This document shows positions 1 to 5,633 of a stretch of 5,914 nucleotides of DNA, in pieces. Within the stretch, counting starts at the first letter, position 1. Every line of letters starts with the position of its first letter. The stretch is from Thalassospiraceae bacterium (GTDB lineage: Bacteria; Pseudomonadota; Alphaproteobacteria; Rhodospirillales; Magnetovibrionaceae). The position numbers and the translations under genes were made by a program. The stretch spans positions 1 to 5,914 of the forward strand of contig DAOVVL010000145.1 in the NCBI GenBank assembly GCA_030637205.1. The letters are read 5' to 3'. The notes beneath the pieces are model-generated. The model saw nothing but the letters and a program-made list of their open reading frames with translations. It searched no databases and was not told where the DNA came from.

Positions 1-227
1 AGTAACCACGCGCGATATTTCTCAAGCGCATCGTCAAGAAGAGGGTCATGAGTGGTTATGGAAAGGTAGATCAAGCGAGCCTCAAGGGTGCGTGCGCAAA
101 CGTTCCACGATTGAATAGTCTCGTCGATGGAAAAGTCTCCCTTAAGGGACAACGTCTTCCATTGCGCAACCGCCTCTTCAAAGTCGCCTCTGAAAACGGC
201 AGACAATACAATTTCGTTAAATAACAT
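1..227 (-). CDS. Unrecognised protein, N-terminal part (runs off the left edge)
   Basis: An open frame reads leftwards from an ATG at 227-225 to the window edge without a stop, giving 75 residues that begin MLFNEIVLSAVFRGDFEEAV. The start is well supported: an AGGAGG Shine-Dalgarno sequence (complement of 232-237) lies 4 bases before the ATG. I do not recognise the family. The visible part is soluble-looking, has no signal peptide or membrane segment, and is rich in short amphipathic helices. A stretch like GDFEEAVAQWKTL faintly resembles a TPR-type helix pair, but one unit is not enough to call it. It is co-directional with the cytochrome operon but separated from it by a strong terminator, so it is probably transcribed on its own. 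The C-terminus and true length are unknown. Confidence 0.65.
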   Translation of the reverse strand, partial: MLFNEIVLSAVFRGDFEEAVAQWKTLSLKGDFSIDETIQSWNVCARTLEARLIYLSITTHDPLLDDALEKYRAWL

Positions 228-368
228 GACCCCTCCTTAAATCCGCATGGGTCAGACAAACTTATCTTGCGATCAAGGCGCACAACCCCATATTCAGCCA
301 GCTCTAGTATAGTGATTGAGCTGCGTTCGAAATGAAAGAAAAGTATTAGTTTTATTGCAGTCCCAAAA
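228..368 (-). promoter_or_regulatory. Leader and possible promoter of the left-edge gene
   Basis: This stretch holds no convincing gene. It is AT-richer than the flanking coding DNA. Read on the minus strand it contains a TATACT hexamer (around 306-311) about 80 bases before the ATG, which could be a -10 box, but no good -35 box sits at the right spacing. The only solid element is the AGGAGG ribosome binding site beside the start at 227. With the terminator immediately upstream on the same strand, a promoter for the left gene is expected here, but its exact position is a guess. Confidence 0.3.
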
Positions 369-400
369 TAAAAAAGGGCAGCGGTTTGATCCGCTGCCCT
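369..400 (-). terminator. Rho-independent terminator of the cytochrome operon
   Basis: A perfect 10-bp stem is formed by AGGGCAGCGG (375-384) and CCGCTGCCCT (391-400) around a 6-base loop. On the minus strand the GC-rich stem is followed at once by a run of six T (complement of 370-375 and neighbours), the classic intrinsic-terminator form. It lies 35 bases past the stop codon of the SHP-like gene. On the plus strand only a displaced T5 run (407-411) follows, so it should work mainly leftwards. Confidence 0.9.
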
Positions 401-434
401 AAGTGCTTTTTGTGTGTGTGCTTGAAGGTTAGTT

Positions 435-848
435 TTACTGGCCAGCCAAGAAGGTCAGGAAATCAACCTTTTCCTGCGCCGTGCATTCGCGACCGATGAC
501 GCCGGTGCAGTTGCGACGGAACCATTTATCGACCTTCTTGGCGTCGGTGAAGCGATCCGGCGTTTTGGAAACAGCCATAGGATCGATGAGTTTGGCGGTG
601 CGGGTTTCGCCGCCTTGTTGAGGCGTGGCGCCATGACACGTGGTGCATTTGGGCGTGTCGGGCTTGCCGGTGCCGTAAGTGGCGTTGTACATCTGTTCGC
701 CGTTGGCAGGGTTGGCGGGCGCTTCCGCCTGGGCCTGAAACTTGGCAATGATGTCTTCGCGCGGTCCGGCTTCGGCAGAAGTCGCGGCAAAGGCGCTTAA
801 CACCAACGCAAGCGCAACGGTTTTGATAGAAGTTTTTGAAAAGTTCAT
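435..848 (-). CDS. shp: SHP-like monoheme cytochrome c (DUF1924 family), periplasmic
   Basis: The 137-residue protein starts with a Sec signal peptide (K6-K9, hydrophobic 11-22, likely cleavage after AEA at about residue 27). It has one haem-c site, CTTCH at 68-72. The C-terminal WFRRNCTGVIGREC (109-122) matches the sphaeroides heme protein family. In Rhodobacter sphaeroides SHP an asparagine is the labile sixth haem ligand and a disulfide lies beside it; Asn113 and the pair Cys114/Cys122 are the obvious counterparts. SHP binds O2 and NO and is thought to accept electrons from a diheme cytochrome c. The start is fixed by GAGGAG (complement of 857-862) 8 bases upstream. The ATG overlaps the stop of the upstream b561-DHC gene as ATGA, so the two are translationally coupled. 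A terminator follows. Family assignment is firm; the physiological substrate (O2, NO or another small ligand) is not. Confidence 0.88.
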   Translation of the reverse strand: MNFSKTSIKTVALALVLSAFAATSAEAGPREDIIAKFQAQAEAPANPANGEQMYNATYGTGKPDTPKCTTCHGATPQQGGETRTAKLIDPMAVSKTPDRFTDAKKVDKWFRRNCTGVIGRECTAQEKVDFLTFLAGQ

Positions 849-2014
849 TTCTTTTTCTCCTCAGGGATATTGATCTTCTGGTCGTCGAAACGGCCGCTGT
901 AATGATCGGTGTGACAGGCGCCGCAATTTGATTTGACGCCGATACCGCGGCGCTTGAACACTTCGGGTTTAATTTCATCGTGTTTGCGCACCCAATACGG
1001 GGTCGCGATAATTGAATATGGTTTTGCGGGGTCTAATATTGCGAACCGGTTGGATGCCTCGGTATCCCAGTTTTCGCCACCGAACTGGGTCAGGTAAGCG
1101 GTAATTTCATTTACGCTGTCGTCGTCCAGTGACGCATCTTCACCGAAATGATCTTCAAGGCTTTGCATCATGCCCTGCCACGAGGCGATGGGCAGCAGGC
1201 TGGGGTGAAACACACCATGGCAATCGCCGCATTCACTTTCGTATGCTGCGTTGGCGGGCAGTTGGACCAGGCCGGACGGTGGAATTTTTGCAAGGTTTTC
1301 AAGCCCCAGTGCCGCGCCTGAAAAGAACAGGCCGGTCACCAACGCCGCGTACAACGGGCGGGCGCGCCGATGTGCCAGCGGTGGGGTGCCCTGGGGGACT
1401 TTTTTGAGGCCCGTAATCATCGAATGAACCAGGTTTTCACCCGTAAGGCGGCCTTCCAGAATAACGCCGCCAACATGCATCACGATCATGGCCATCAGCG
1501 CGAATACAAAAAATGCGTGGACCTCGGCCGCCATGTCGCCGATGGCATAACTGGCGACGCCTGCCAGTGCGCCCTGGTTTTCTTCGCCGCCCAGAACCAA
1601 AAGCCCGGAAATGGTAATAATGATAAGCACGATCAACAGGCCAAAGATCATCGCCGCCCCTGATGGGTTGTGGCCGATGTAATGGCGCACCGGGCGCAGG
1701 GTGATGATTTCCTTCATGTGCGTGAGAATATGCATCGGCCCAAAGGCAAATGTTTCAAGGCGCGCGTATTCAGAACCGAACACCCCCCACACCAACCTGA
1801 AAACCAGCAACGTGACCGTGATATAGCCGGCCCAAACATGCATGCCCATCCACCATTCGGGCGCGATGTAGCCCGTGAGAATGCCAATAAACACCATTGA
1901 TACCAGCGACCAGTGAAAGGCGCGGGTTGGAATATCCCACACCTTGACCATACGGCTGGCGCGTTTAGAGGTGCCATTGGCGGGTTTGTTATCGGAATTG
2001 GGCGCGTCGCTCAT
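845..2014 (-). CDS. Cytochrome b561 fused to a C-terminal diheme cytochrome c (DHC) domain
   Basis: Residue numbers here are for a longer frame opening with TTG at 2086. The likelier start is ATG at 2014 (Met25, 389 residues) or ATG at 2017, since AGGA (complement of 2022-2025) lies 7 or 4 bases upstream and the first 24 residues look unlike a membrane-protein N-terminus. Residues about 46-230 form a four-helix cytochrome b561 domain with haem-b ligand candidates H58 (in FHW), H83, H190 and H204. A fifth helix at about 245-262 leads into a periplasmic domain with two c-haem sites, CGDCH (286-290) and CGACH (388-392). The text between them (LLPIASWQGMM, DDHFGEDASLDDD-like, TPYWVRKHDEI) is typical of the DHC family. 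The protein should pass electrons from membrane quinol through haem b to haem c and then to the SHP-like cytochrome encoded downstream with a 4-base overlap. In Rhodobacter the two halves are separate genes. Confidence 0.9.
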   Translation of the reverse strand: MSDAPNSDNKPANGTSKRASRMVKVWDIPTRAFHWSLVSMVFIGILTGYIAPEWWMGMHVWAGYITVTLLVFRLVWGVFGSEYARLETFAFGPMHILTHMKEIITLRPVRHYIGHNPSGAAMIFGLLIVLIIITISGLLVLGGEENQGALAGVASYAIGDMAAEVHAFFVFALMAMIVMHVGGVILEGRLTGENLVHSMITGLKKVPQGTPPLAHRRARPLYAALVTGLFFSGAALGLENLAKIPPSGLVQLPANAAYESECGDCHGVFHPSLLPIASWQGMMQSLEDHFGEDASLDDDSVNEITAYLTQFGGENWDTEASNRFAILDPAKPYSIIATPYWVRKHDEIKPEVFKRRGIGVKSNCGACHTDHYSGRFDDQKINIPEEKKK

Positions 2015-2200
2015 CATGCTTTCCTGTCTTCCTAAGGCGGGCTCAGGCGGGTGGGCATTTGCCATCCTGGAAAGAAATTTAGCCAATCGAGACTGAACTT
2101 TCCCTGACCCGCCCGTTCAGGACGCGTTCATACACGCCCTACCATAGTGGGGAGGATTGCGCTCCTTGCTTGGCCTGGGGTGTGATGCCGACTATCTCCG

Positions 2201-2248
2201 CGATAATAGCATAACTTACTGAAAAATAATAGTATTTTGGACCCCCCG
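2201..2248. promoter_or_regulatory. AT-rich divergent control region with repeated ATAATAGYAT
   Basis: The 234 bases between the two divergent cytochrome genes (2015-2248) contain no gene. Most of it is GC-rich, but 2201-2238 is a sharp AT-rich island. It carries a direct repeat, ATAATAGCAT at 2203-2212 and ATAATAGTAT at 2226-2235, offset by 23 bases. The second copy sits inside an inverted repeat AAAATA-ATAG-TATTTT (2223-2238). AATAAT at 2225-2230 resembles a -10 box for the plus operon, and TATTAT on the minus strand (complement of 2203-2208) one for the minus operon, but neither has a good -35 at standard spacing. An activator-dependent pair of promoters with binding sites here would fit; this is inferred from sequence pattern only. 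Confidence 0.4.
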
Positions 2249-2932
2249 ATGCGATCAAACGGACCCAGTATTGTGCAAAACCCCAACGCGCCGCGCCGAC
2301 TAACGGTGTGGGACCTGCCGACGCGGATTTTTCACTGGTCTTTTGCCTTCATGGTCATTTTTGCCTTTGCCACCCATGAAGCCGACGGGGCTTTTTTGTG
2401 GCTTCACGTCTATTCCGGCACCCTGTTAATTGGCTTCGTTGCGTTCCGCTTAGTGTGGGGTGTGATCGGCAGCCGTTATGTTTTATTTGCAGATTTTGTG
2501 CGCAACCCGACCGAGGTCGCCGAATACGCAGCCCGCCTGTTCACTTTTCGCGCGCCCTATGTGGCCGGGCATAATCCACTGGGCGGCTGGATGGTAATTG
2601 TGATGTTGGGCGTTGTGGCGCTGACATCGCTGACCGGCATGACCATCACCGAAGACGGCTATGTTGGCCCGTTGGCGCATCTGGCCTTTGGTGAAATGGA
2701 CGACCTGCACGAAGGATTGGGCGGGTTTATCATGGTGCTGGCGGCGGCCCACGTGGTGGGCGTGCTGGCGCACTTGGTGCTGACGCGCGAAAACCTGCCG
2801 CGTGCCATGATTACCGGCATTAAACATGCACCTGCCGGAACTGCGTTTGAAAGTATTCGCCCCCTGACTGTGGTCAGGCCTATCATTGCGGTGGGCGCCG
2901 GGATCGCAGCTTTGTGGTTGTTTTTAGGCTAA
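2249..2932 (+). CDS. Cytochrome b561 family membrane protein, without c-haem domain
   Basis: Numbering follows the longest frame (TTG at 2237, 231 residues); I prefer ATG at 2249 (Met5, 227 residues). Neither start has more than a GGA at 2239-2241 as ribosome binding site. The protein is a four-helix b561 with haem-b ligand candidates H33 (IFHW), H57, H158 and H172, and a fifth C-terminal helix at about 213-230 ending in the last residue. It shares VWDxPTRxFHWS, GHNPxG and ENLxxxMITGxK with the fused protein across the divergent promoter, so the two are paralogues. It lacks any CxxCH. It probably moves electrons between quinol and a periplasmic acceptor, which could be a soluble cytochrome or a product of the facing operon. 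It leads a plus-strand operon, with a PepSY gene 23 bases downstream. Confidence 0.88.
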   Translation: MRSNGPSIVQNPNAPRRLTVWDLPTRIFHWSFAFMVIFAFATHEADGAFLWLHVYSGTLLIGFVAFRLVWGVIGSRYVLFADFVRNPTEVAEYAARLFTFRAPYVAGHNPLGGWMVIVMLGVVALTSLTGMTITEDGYVGPLAHLAFGEMDDLHEGLGGFIMVLAAAHVVGVLAHLVLTRENLPRAMITGIKHAPAGTAFESIRPLTVVRPIIAVGAGIAALWLFLG

Positions 2933-2955
2933 TTATTCTGGATATTCTTAAAACT

Positions 2956-3375
2956 ATGAAAAAAATATTGCGTCAAATGACTATAGGTTTTTCGCCAAAC
3001 GCCCCACGGTGGCTGGCGCTGTTGGTGGTGGTTGGTGTCATGCTTTCGCCTTTGATGGCGGCTGCTGATGCGGATGATCAGGAAGTGGCGCTTGATGCAC
3101 TGGCGCGGGGCGACGCAAAGCCGCTGATCCAGTTGCTGGAAAAGGTTGAATCGCTCTATCAAGGCACCGTGCTTGAGGTTGAGCTGGAAACAGACGAACA
3201 TCAGGTGCTTAGCGATGATGGCAGAGCCCTGATCTATGAGATCAAACTTTTGACGCCGCAGGGCAATGTGGTGAAACTGGAATTTGACGCCAAGACGTTG
3301 GAACTTCTGGAAGTCGATGGCCACGATTCAGAAGATGCCCGCAAGAAACGCAAGAAAGACCATGATGACGATTAG
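2956..3375 (+). CDS. Secreted PepSY-domain protein with a highly charged tail
   Basis: The chosen ATG at 2956 gives 139 residues starting MKKILRQM. A GTG at 2914 would overlap the b561 gene and adds residues that spoil the signal peptide. No clear Shine-Dalgarno sequence is seen for either, so coupling to the b561 gene is possible. Residues about 18-36 are a hydrophobic signal segment ending LMAAA. Residues about 44-112 form a PepSY-type fold: a helical half (AKPLIQLLEKVESLY) then strands typical of the family (YEIKLLTPQGNVVKLEFDAK, TLELLEV). The tail from 112 (GHDSEDARKKRKKDHDDD) is a run of basic then acidic residues. PepSY proteins encoded beside PhoPQ-like pairs are thought to modulate the kinase from the periplasm, and that is the likely role here, just ahead of the regulator and kinase. 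A metal-binding or cytochrome-partner role is an alternative. Confidence 0.8.
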   Translation: MKKILRQMTIGFSPNAPRWLALLVVVGVMLSPLMAAADADDQEVALDALARGDAKPLIQLLEKVESLYQGTVLEVELETDEHQVLSDDGRALIYEIKLLTPQGNVVKLEFDAKTLELLEVDGHDSEDARKKRKKDHDDD

Positions 3376-3419
3376 CGGGACTAACCTTTAACGCAGTCTT
3401 AAACCTGGGTGGGAGCAAC

Positions 3420-4091
3420 ATGCGTGTATTAGTCGTTGAAGATGAGCCGGACCTGCAAGCCCAGGTCGTGCGTGCCTTGCAAGAAGCCGGATATTCGGTT
3501 GATGCAGCATCGGACGGCGAAGAAGGCCAATTTTTAGGCGACACCGAGCCTTACGATGCGGTGGTGCTGGACCTGGGCCTGCCCAAGGTCGACGGCATTA
3601 CGGTGTTGAACCACTGGCGCAACAACGACCGCAACATGCCGGTGTTGATTTTAACCGCGCGCGAAACGTGGAACGAAAAAGTTTCAGGATTTGACGCTGG
3701 TGCTGATGATTACCTGACCAAACCATTTCACATGGAAGAATTGCTGGCGCGCGTTCGTGCTATCATCCGCCGTTCTGCCGGGCACGCATCGCCGATGCTG
3801 GAATGTGGGCCGGTCACGTTGGACACCCGCACCGGAAAAGTAATGATCAACACTGCGGCGGTAACGCTGACAGCGCATGAACTGAAGGTGCTTTCTTATT
3901 TCATGCACCACCAAGGCCGCGTGGTTTCACAGACCGAATTGATCGAACACATCTACGATCAGGATTTTGATCGCGATTCCAATACCATCGAGGTATTTAT
4001 CGCGCGCTTGCGCAAGAAGCTGTTGCCCGAATTGATTAAAACCCATCGCGGGCGCGGCTATTCCATGTCATGCGAAGATCAAGACACCTGA
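3420..4091 (+). CDS. OmpR/PhoP-family DNA-binding response regulator
   Basis: The 223-residue protein has the full receiver set: acidic pocket E7-D8-E9, phospho-acceptor D51 in VVLDLGLPK, T79 in LTAR, and K101 in TKPF. Residues about 125-218 are a winged-helix effector domain with LTAHELKVL, the recognition region DRDSNTIEVFIARLRKKL and the wing THRGRGYSM, as in OmpR/PhoB. The wording, including ARETWNEKVSGFDAGADDYLTKPFHMEEL-type residues at 80-108, is closest in feel to the PhoP/FeuP group. The start is secure: GGGAG at 3411-3415 lies 4 bases before the ATG. It is followed after 49 bases by its kinase and preceded by the PepSY gene. Targets are unknown; the adjacent cytochrome promoters are the natural first guess. 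Confidence 0.93.
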   Translation: MRVLVVEDEPDLQAQVVRALQEAGYSVDAASDGEEGQFLGDTEPYDAVVLDLGLPKVDGITVLNHWRNNDRNMPVLILTARETWNEKVSGFDAGADDYLTKPFHMEELLARVRAIIRRSAGHASPMLECGPVTLDTRTGKVMINTAAVTLTAHELKVLSYFMHHQGRVVSQTELIEHIYDQDFDRDSNTIEVFIARLRKKLLPELIKTHRGRGYSMSCEDQDT

Positions 4092-4140
4092 ACCACACAC
4101 AAAAACAGACCCAACAATAGAAAAGGCCCGATAAACCACA

Positions 4141-5478
4141 ATGTTCGGTCGTTCCGTCAGTTTCCGACTAATTTTGCTTTCGACCGCCTGGATCGTGGCG
4201 GCGCTGGTGGTGGGCGGCGTGGTGCTGAGCCAGCATTTCCGCACCCACGTTGAAACGGCGTTCGACAAAAGCCTGGTGGGTCATATCGAAGAATTGCTGT
4301 CGTTTGCCGAAGTGGTGGAAGGCAAATTGGGCATGCGCCGCCACCCCAGCGATCCCGAATACATTCGCCCACTTTCAGGCTGGTACTGGGAAATTGTTGT
4401 AAACGCCGAAACCATAGATCGTTCACGCTCGCTGTGGGATGAGGAACTGCACATTGAAACCATGCCGGTGCCGGCGCGCGGCGAAATCATCAGCTTTGCA
4501 GCCCTTGGCCCGCGCGGTAATGGGCTGCGTGTGGTGGCTGAAACCTTTACCCTGCCCGGATTTGAACACGAAGTGACCATCTATGTTACGGGGGCTGCCA
4601 GCGCCATTGAACAATCCATGGAGGAATTTACCGAGACCCTGACCCTTTCGCTGTTGATGCTGGGCGCGGGGTTGGTGTTTGCGGTGTTGGTGCAAGTTAT
4701 ATTGGGTTTGCGGCCGTTAAAACTGATGCGGTCGCGTTTGGGCGATATTCACGCCGGGCGCGCCGATCGCATGGTCGGCACGTACCCAAGCGAGATCGAA
4801 CCGTTGGTCAACGATCTGAACTTGTTGCTCGAAAATAATGCCGCCGTGATTAAACGTGCCCGCACCCACGCGGGCAATCTGGCCCATGCCCTGAAAACAC
4901 CGCTGGCGGTGTTGCAAAATGAAACCGATACGTTGCCCGAAGATCAACGCACGCTTATCCGCGATCAAACCGGAATTATGAACGAAATGATCACGCGCCA
5001 TCTTTCACGCGCACGGGCCGCCGGTGGGGTTGGGGTGCCGGGCTTGAACGCCGATCTGGGCGAGATCGCCTCGATCCTTAAGCGCACGCTGACAAAAATT
5101 TATGGCGACCGAAACATTACCATTGCACTGGTCGATGTGCGTGACCTGTGCGTGGTCGGCGATTTTCAGGATCTGGAAGAAATTCTTGGCAACCTGATGG
5201 ATAACGCGTGCAAGTGGGCAGAAACGCGTGTGCGTATCACTGGCGCGCGCGAAGGCGGCTTTGCTACATTGCTGGTGGAAGACGACGGCCCCGGCGTGCC
5301 GGATGACAAGCTCGATGAAATTATGGGGCGCGGCAAGCGCCTCGACGAGGCCACGCCCGGAAGCGGGCTGGGGCTGAACATCGTGCTCGAACTGGTTGAG
5401 CTTTATCAAGGCTCTCTCACGCTTGGGCGCTCGGAACTGGGTGGCCTTTCGGTGCGCCTGCAACTGCCGCTTTGCTGA
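4141..5478 (+). CDS. Membrane sensor histidine kinase, PhoQ/FeuQ-like
   Basis: The 445-residue kinase has a first membrane helix at about 10-30, an extracytoplasmic sensor region of about 135 residues (32-166), a second helix at about 167-189 and a HAMP-like linker to about 240. The H-box is AGNLAHALKTPLAVL, with H249 the phosphorylated histidine; HxLKTPL is the PhoQ/FeuQ form of the motif. The N-box is NLMDNACKWA (351-360), G1 is DDGPGVP (381-387) and G2 is GSGLGLNI (407-414), so the ATPase site is complete. The sensor region has no haem or PAS motif I can recognise, but SGWYWEI (79-85) and RSRSLWD (94-100) are typical of this kinase group. No strong ribosome binding site is seen; AAGG lies about 15 bases upstream. 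It pairs with the response regulator just before it. The signal is unknown. Confidence 0.92.
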   Translation: MFGRSVSFRLILLSTAWIVAALVVGGVVLSQHFRTHVETAFDKSLVGHIEELLSFAEVVEGKLGMRRHPSDPEYIRPLSGWYWEIVVNAETIDRSRSLWDEELHIETMPVPARGEIISFAALGPRGNGLRVVAETFTLPGFEHEVTIYVTGAASAIEQSMEEFTETLTLSLLMLGAGLVFAVLVQVILGLRPLKLMRSRLGDIHAGRADRMVGTYPSEIEPLVNDLNLLLENNAAVIKRARTHAGNLAHALKTPLAVLQNETDTLPEDQRTLIRDQTGIMNEMITRHLSRARAAGGVGVPGLNADLGEIASILKRTLTKIYGDRNITIALVDVRDLCVVGDFQDLEEILGNLMDNACKWAETRVRITGAREGGFATLLVEDDGPGVPDDKLDEIMGRGKRLDEATPGSGLGLNIVLELVELYQGSLTLGRSELGGLSVRLQLPLC

Positions 5479-5499
5479 GCTGGTTTTGACGGCCTTGCT

Positions 5500-5522
5500 T
5501 TTTTGCCCGATATCGGCAAAAA
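5500..5522. promoter_or_regulatory. 23-bp inverted repeat upstream of pgk (possible operator)
   Basis: Perfect 8-base arms TTTTTGCC (5500-5507) and GGCAAAAA (5515-5522) flank the 7-base centre CGATATC. There is no T run after the repeat on either strand, which argues against an intrinsic terminator. TACAAT at 5534-5539, a 5-of-6 match to a sigma-70 -10 box, starts 12 bases downstream, and the repeat covers the place where its -35 box would be. The repeat therefore looks like a regulator binding site for the pgk promoter. The regulator is unknown; LysR-type (CbbR-like) and LacI-type proteins both use dyads of this general shape. Confidence 0.45.
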
Positions 5523-5533
5523 CACTCATCGCA

Positions 5534-5539
5534 TACAAT
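5534..5539 (+). promoter_or_regulatory. Candidate -10 box for pgk
   Basis: TACAAT lies 94 bases before the pgk start in a 155-base gap after the kinase gene, which otherwise holds no gene. No recognisable -35 box sits 16-18 bases upstream; that position is occupied by the inverted repeat. TTGACG at 5486-5491 is a good -35 match but is too far from TACAAT, and pairs at 17 bases only with the poor hexamer GATATC (5509-5514). Confidence 0.35.
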
Positions 5540-5633
5540 GTCCTCCCCAGACAGACGCAATCAAATTCGACCAAGGCTCCAACACACAGGATTCTTGGAC
5601 GTTGAAACAATCTCTCTTAAAAGGGAACCGGAT

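Noticed and set aside
71..283. 70-residue minus-strand frame in the left region
   Set aside because: It overlaps, in another frame, the better supported gene starting at 227 with an AGGAGG site. It has no ribosome binding site of its own and a composition unlike a real protein.
411..421. Short GT dinucleotide run next to the terminator
   Set aside because: About five units only; too short to call a repeat element or phase-variable tract.
526..978. 150-residue minus-strand frame across the SHP/b561 junction
   Set aside because: It is a shifted frame over two well-identified cytochrome genes and is rich in Arg, His and Cys, as expected of a shadow frame.
2018..2086. N-terminal extension of the b561-DHC protein from TTG 2086
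   Set aside because: The ATG codons at 2017 and 2014 have a usable AGGA site, while TTG 2086 has none. The extra residues carry no targeting or conserved motif.
2914..2955. GTG start for the PepSY protein overlapping the b561 gene
   Set aside because: The added residues would place a hydrophobic stretch before the Lys-Lys start of a normal signal peptide; ATG 2956 gives a standard secreted protein.
5500..5522. Hairpin after the kinase gene as an intrinsic terminator
   Set aside because: The stem is mostly A-T in its outer half and no T run follows it on either strand. An operator-like role fits better.
5005..5610. 201-residue frame antisense to the histidine kinase
   Set aside because: It lies opposite a kinase with all catalytic boxes intact, and its protein has no recognisable motif. 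Long antisense frames are common in GC-rich coding DNA.
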